From Mycolicibacterium insubricum (GTDB lineage Bacteria; Actinomycetota; Actinomycetes; Mycobacteriales; Mycobacteriaceae): a DNA stretch of 64,000 bases. The position numbers and the translations under genes are program-made. This document shows positions 61,153 to 64,000 of the stretch, one piece after another. The stretch spans positions 806,001-870,000 of the forward strand of contig NZ_AP022618.1 in the NCBI RefSeq assembly GCF_010731615.1. The letters run 5' to 3'. Below the pieces are notes generated by a model that did not search any database, was not told the origin of the DNA, and saw only the letters and a program-made list of their open reading frames with translations. Every line of letters begins with the position of its first letter. The stretch's first letter is position 1.

Positions 61153-61173
61153 CAGGACCGAAAAGGGACCGCG

Positions 61174-62466
61174 ATGACCCCCCAGCTCCTCAACCGCCGA
61201 CCCGCCTCGCCTCCCGGCCGACGGGTCCTGGTCCGGTCCCTGCTGATCACCGCCGTGCTGATCGTCCCGGCACTGGTGCTGCGGTTCGGCGGCGTGCACC
61301 CGAACCCGGTGGTCTCCCTGCTGATCTACGGCGCGGCCGTCGTCGCGGCCAGCTTCCTGCTGGCCTGGGCCGCCGAGGCCGCCCAGATCGACGTATCCGG
61401 CGGCCTGGCGATCGCCGTCCTCGCGCTCATCGCGGTACTGCCGGAATACGCCGTCGACCTTTACTACGCCTACGTCTCCGGCTCCGACCCGGTCTATGTG
61501 CAGTACGCGGCGGCGAACATGACCGGCTCCAACCGCCTGCTCATGGGCATCGGCTGGCCGGTGGTGGTGATGGTCAGCCTGTGGACGGCGAAACGGCTGA
61601 CCGGCAGGCGGACCTCGGTGCTGGAACTGGAACCCGGCAACCGCGTCGAACTCGGCTTCCTGCTGATCGCCGGCGTCGCCGCGTTCGCGATCCCGGCCAC
61701 CGGCAGCATCCACCTGGTCTTCGGCGTCGCGCTGCTGGCGTGGTTCGGCTTCTACCTCTACAAGATGATGCGCGGCGACGTGGAGGAGCCCGAGCTGATC
61801 GGTACCGCCGCCGCCCTGGGCGCACTGCCGCGCCGGGCCCGTCGCACCACGGTGATCACTCTGTTCGCGGTGGCCGCCGGCGCCATCCTGGTCTGCGCCG
61901 AACCGTTCGCCGAAAGCCTCATCGGAGCCGGCGCCCAACTCGGCATCGACCAGTTCCTGCTGGTGCAGTGGCTCGCACCGCTGGCCTCGGAGGCGCCGGA
62001 ATTCATCATCGCGATCATCTTTGCCTCCCGCGGCAAGGGCACCGCCGCGATCGCCACCCTGATCTCGTCGAAGGTCAACCAGTGGACGCTGCTGGTCGGA
62101 TCGCTGCCGATCGCGCACCTGGCCGGCGGTGGCGGTACCGAGCTGATGCTCGACGGCCGCCAGGTCGAGGAGATGCTGCTGACCGCTACCCAGACCATGA
62201 TGGGCGTTGCGCTGATCCTGGCGCTGCGGTTCCACCGGTACTCCGCGCTGGCGCTGCTCGGGCTGTTCCTGGTGCAGTTCCCGATCACCTCCGAGCACGG
62301 CCGGGTGCTGCTGTCGATCGTCTACGCCGTGCTGGCGGTGGTCGGCCTGGTGATCAACCGCCACCACCTGTTGGCCACCCTGCGGGCGCCGTTCACCGGC
62401 GTTCCGACCGTGCACGCCGGGGGCGGCTCGACCGCGGAACGGCCGCTGCCAACAGCCTTATCGTAA
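61174..62466 (+). CDS. CaCA-family cation exchanger (Na/Ca exchanger type), possible Mn2+ exporter
   Basis: Polytopic membrane protein of 430 residues with about eleven helices in two homologous halves. The alpha-repeat motifs are VLALIAVLPEYAVDLYYAY with AANMTGSN in the first half, and VQWLAPLASEAPEFIIAIIF with LISSKVNQWTLLVG in the second. The acidic residues and Asn/Ser groups line the ion path in this family. ATG 61174 follows AAGGGA. The upstream yybP-ykoY element suggests Mn2+ as the physiological signal and perhaps substrate. Confidence 0.86.
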   Translation: MTPQLLNRRPASPPGRRVLVRSLLITAVLIVPALVLRFGGVHPNPVVSLLIYGAAVVAASFLLAWAAEAAQIDVSGGLAIAVLALIAVLPEYAVDLYYAYVSGSDPVYVQYAAANMTGSNRLLMGIGWPVVVMVSLWTAKRLTGRRTSVLELEPGNRVELGFLLIAGVAAFAIPATGSIHLVFGVALLAWFGFYLYKMMRGDVEEPELIGTAAALGALPRRARRTTVITLFAVAAGAILVCAEPFAESLIGAGAQLGIDQFLLVQWLAPLASEAPEFIIAIIFASRGKGTAAIATLISSKVNQWTLLVGSLPIAHLAGGGGTELMLDGRQVEEMLLTATQTMMGVALILALRFHRYSALALLGLFLVQFPITSEHGRVLLSIVYAVLAVVGLVINRHHLLATLRAPFTGVPTVHAGGGSTAERPLPTALS

Positions 62467-62476
62467 AGTCCTCGGT

Positions 62477-64000
62477 ATGCAGATCCGCGAGCACTGCGCG
62501 ACACCCCAGGCAGCGGCGAAACCGGCGGTCGTCATGTACCCGTCGGGCACCGTGGTCACCTTCGGGGAGCTGGAGGCCCGCGCCAACCGGCTCGCGCACT
62601 ACTTCCGGGCCAACGGGCTGCGCGAGGGCGACGTCGTCGCGATCCTGATGGAGAACAACGAGCACTACCACGCCGTCATGTGGGCGGCCCGGCGCGCCGG
62701 CCTGTACTACGTCCCGATCAACACCCACCTCGCCCCGGCCGAGGCCGCCTACATCATCGACAACAGCGGTGCCCGTGCGGTGATCGGCTCCACTGTGCTG
62801 GCCGACACCCTGAACGCGCTACCGGATGACCTCGAGAGGACGCCCGACCTGCTGTTGGTGGTCGGCGGAACCGTGGCGGGCTGGCACAGCTACCCCGAAT
62901 GCGTGGCCGATCAACCCGACACCCCGATCGACGACGAGATCGAGGGCGACCTGCTGCAGTACTCCTCGGGCACCACCGGCCGGCCCAAGGGCATCAAACG
63001 CGAACTGCTGCACGTACATCCGTCGGAATCCCCCGGGCTGATGGCAATGCTGATCCAGTTCTGGATGCACCCCGACGCGGTCTATCTCAGCCCCGCGCCG
63101 CTGTATCACACCGCGCCGTCGGTGTGGAGTATGCAGGCCCAGGCCGGCGGCATCACCACCGTCATCCTGGAACGGTTCGACGCCGAGGGCTGCCTGGACG
63201 CCATCGCCACCCACCGGGTCACCCACGGGCAGTTCGTCCCGGTGATGTTCACTCGCATGCTGAAACTGCCTGCCGCCGTGCGGAATTCCTACGATATCTC
63301 CAGCCTGCAGCGGGTCATGCACGCCGCCGCCCCGTGCCCGGTGCCGATCAAGCAGCAGATGATCGACTGGTGGGGGCCGATCGTCGACGAGTACTACGCC
63401 TCCTCCGAGGCCATCGGATCCACCCTGATCAGCGCGCAAGAGTGGCTGGAACACCCGGGCTCGGTCGGCAAGGCCGCGCTGGCCACCATTCACATCCTCG
63501 ACGAGAACGGCGTCGAACTGCCTCCCGGGCAGGCCGGGGAGATCTACTTCGAGGGCGGCCACGACTTCGAATACCTCAACGACCAGGCGAAGACTGCGTC
63601 CTCGCGGGACCGGCACGGCTGGCGCACCGTCGGCGACGTCGGCTACCTCGACGACGACGGCTATCTCTACCTGACCGACCGGCGGCACCACATGATCATC
63701 TCCGGCGGGGTGAACATCTACCCGCAGGAGACGGAGAACATGCTCGTCAGCCACCCCCGGGTGGCCGATGCCGCGGTGTTCGGCATTCCCGACGACGAGA
63801 TGGGCCAGTCGGTCAAGGCCGTCGTGCAGACCGTCGACCCGGCCGACGCGACCGACGAATTCGGCGCCGAACTGCTCGGTTGGCTGCGAGATCACCTGTC
63901 GCACTACAAATGTCCGCGGTCGGTCTCCTTCGAGGCGGCCCTGCCGCGCACCGACACCGGCAAGCTCTACAAGCAGTCGCTGATCGACAAGTACTCGTGA
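62477..64000 (+). CDS. Acyl-CoA synthetase (FadD4-like)
   Basis: AMP-forming acyl-CoA ligase of 507 residues. The P-loop-like YSSGTTGRPKGIKRE, the acyl-adenylate motif DEYYASSEAIG, the adenylation signature GWRTVGDVGYLDDDGYLYLTDRR and the C-terminal catalytic lysine in PRTDTGKLYKQSL are all present. It activates a fatty or other carboxylic acid; the substrate is unknown. The gene begins 10 bases after the exchanger stop and its TGA is the last codon of the window. Its position a few genes after pckA agrees with Rv0214 (fadD4). Confidence 0.9.
   Translation: MQIREHCATPQAAAKPAVVMYPSGTVVTFGELEARANRLAHYFRANGLREGDVVAILMENNEHYHAVMWAARRAGLYYVPINTHLAPAEAAYIIDNSGARAVIGSTVLADTLNALPDDLERTPDLLLVVGGTVAGWHSYPECVADQPDTPIDDEIEGDLLQYSSGTTGRPKGIKRELLHVHPSESPGLMAMLIQFWMHPDAVYLSPAPLYHTAPSVWSMQAQAGGITTVILERFDAEGCLDAIATHRVTHGQFVPVMFTRMLKLPAAVRNSYDISSLQRVMHAAAPCPVPIKQQMIDWWGPIVDEYYASSEAIGSTLISAQEWLEHPGSVGKAALATIHILDENGVELPPGQAGEIYFEGGHDFEYLNDQAKTASSRDRHGWRTVGDVGYLDDDGYLYLTDRRHHMIISGGVNIYPQETENMLVSHPRVADAAVFGIPDDEMGQSVKAVVQTVDPADATDEFGAELLGWLRDHLSHYKCPRSVSFEAALPRTDTGKLYKQSLIDKYS

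Overview
The window is high-GC actinobacterial DNA, most likely from a rapidly growing Mycobacterium (Mycolicibacterium). MmpL3, MmpL11, Zmp1, an Rv0203-type hemophore, RicR and GTP-dependent PEPCK occur in the same order as M. tuberculosis Rv0183 to Rv0214 (recalled order, not searched here).

1-32.8 kb is this conserved backbone: the end of L-lactate dehydrogenase, monoacylglycerol lipase, a DUF2786/metallohydrolase pair, an aldehyde dehydrogenase and an O-methyltransferase. Then comes a patch of small membrane and lipoproteins with Pro/Gly/Tyr/Gln-rich tails, and a divergent response-regulator/double-length sensor-kinase pair. IlvD, a copper module (RicR-type operator, DUF305 lipoprotein, RicR), an L,D-transpeptidase, Zmp1, Mce-associated-like proteins, MmpL11, the hemophore, a flippase-like protein, an AI-2E exporter, MmpL3, a NYN protein and TrmB follow.

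32.8-51.1 kb interrupts that order (in M. tuberculosis trmB is followed by Rv0209, Rv0210, pckA) with one functional block for nitrate assimilation. It encodes molybdenum uptake (modA, modB, no modC), molybdenum cofactor synthesis (moaA, moaD, moaE, a moaC-mogA fusion, moeA, a mobA-moeA fusion) and nitrate/nitrite transport (narK). It also carries the regulator nnaR, a single-chain assimilatory nitrate reductase with diflavin tail (nasN type), nirB, nirD and a sirohydrochlorin chelatase. This block holds four copies of a short GC-rich element with inverted CGGGCGGT/ACCGCCCG ends. Two are 81 bp, one 144 bp and one about 142 bp. They lie inside or at the ends of reading frames and keep them open. 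A 41-bp minimal form lies between genes at 21.4 kb. This in-frame repeat family is the most unusual signal in the window.

51.1-64 kb returns to the backbone: two dynamin-like GTPase-type proteins, pckA, a CaCA-type cation exchanger behind a yybP-ykoY (Mn) riboswitch candidate, and an acyl-CoA synthetase (fadD4-like). Between pckA and the exchanger a DUF222/HNH (13E12-type) gene is broken in two by about 4.2 kb of foreign, lower-GC DNA. That DNA carries an IS3-family element, whose orfA lost one T in its slippery run, and a divergent pair of unknown genes. One of the pair encodes a SEC-C zinc knuckle plus an HNH-like motif.
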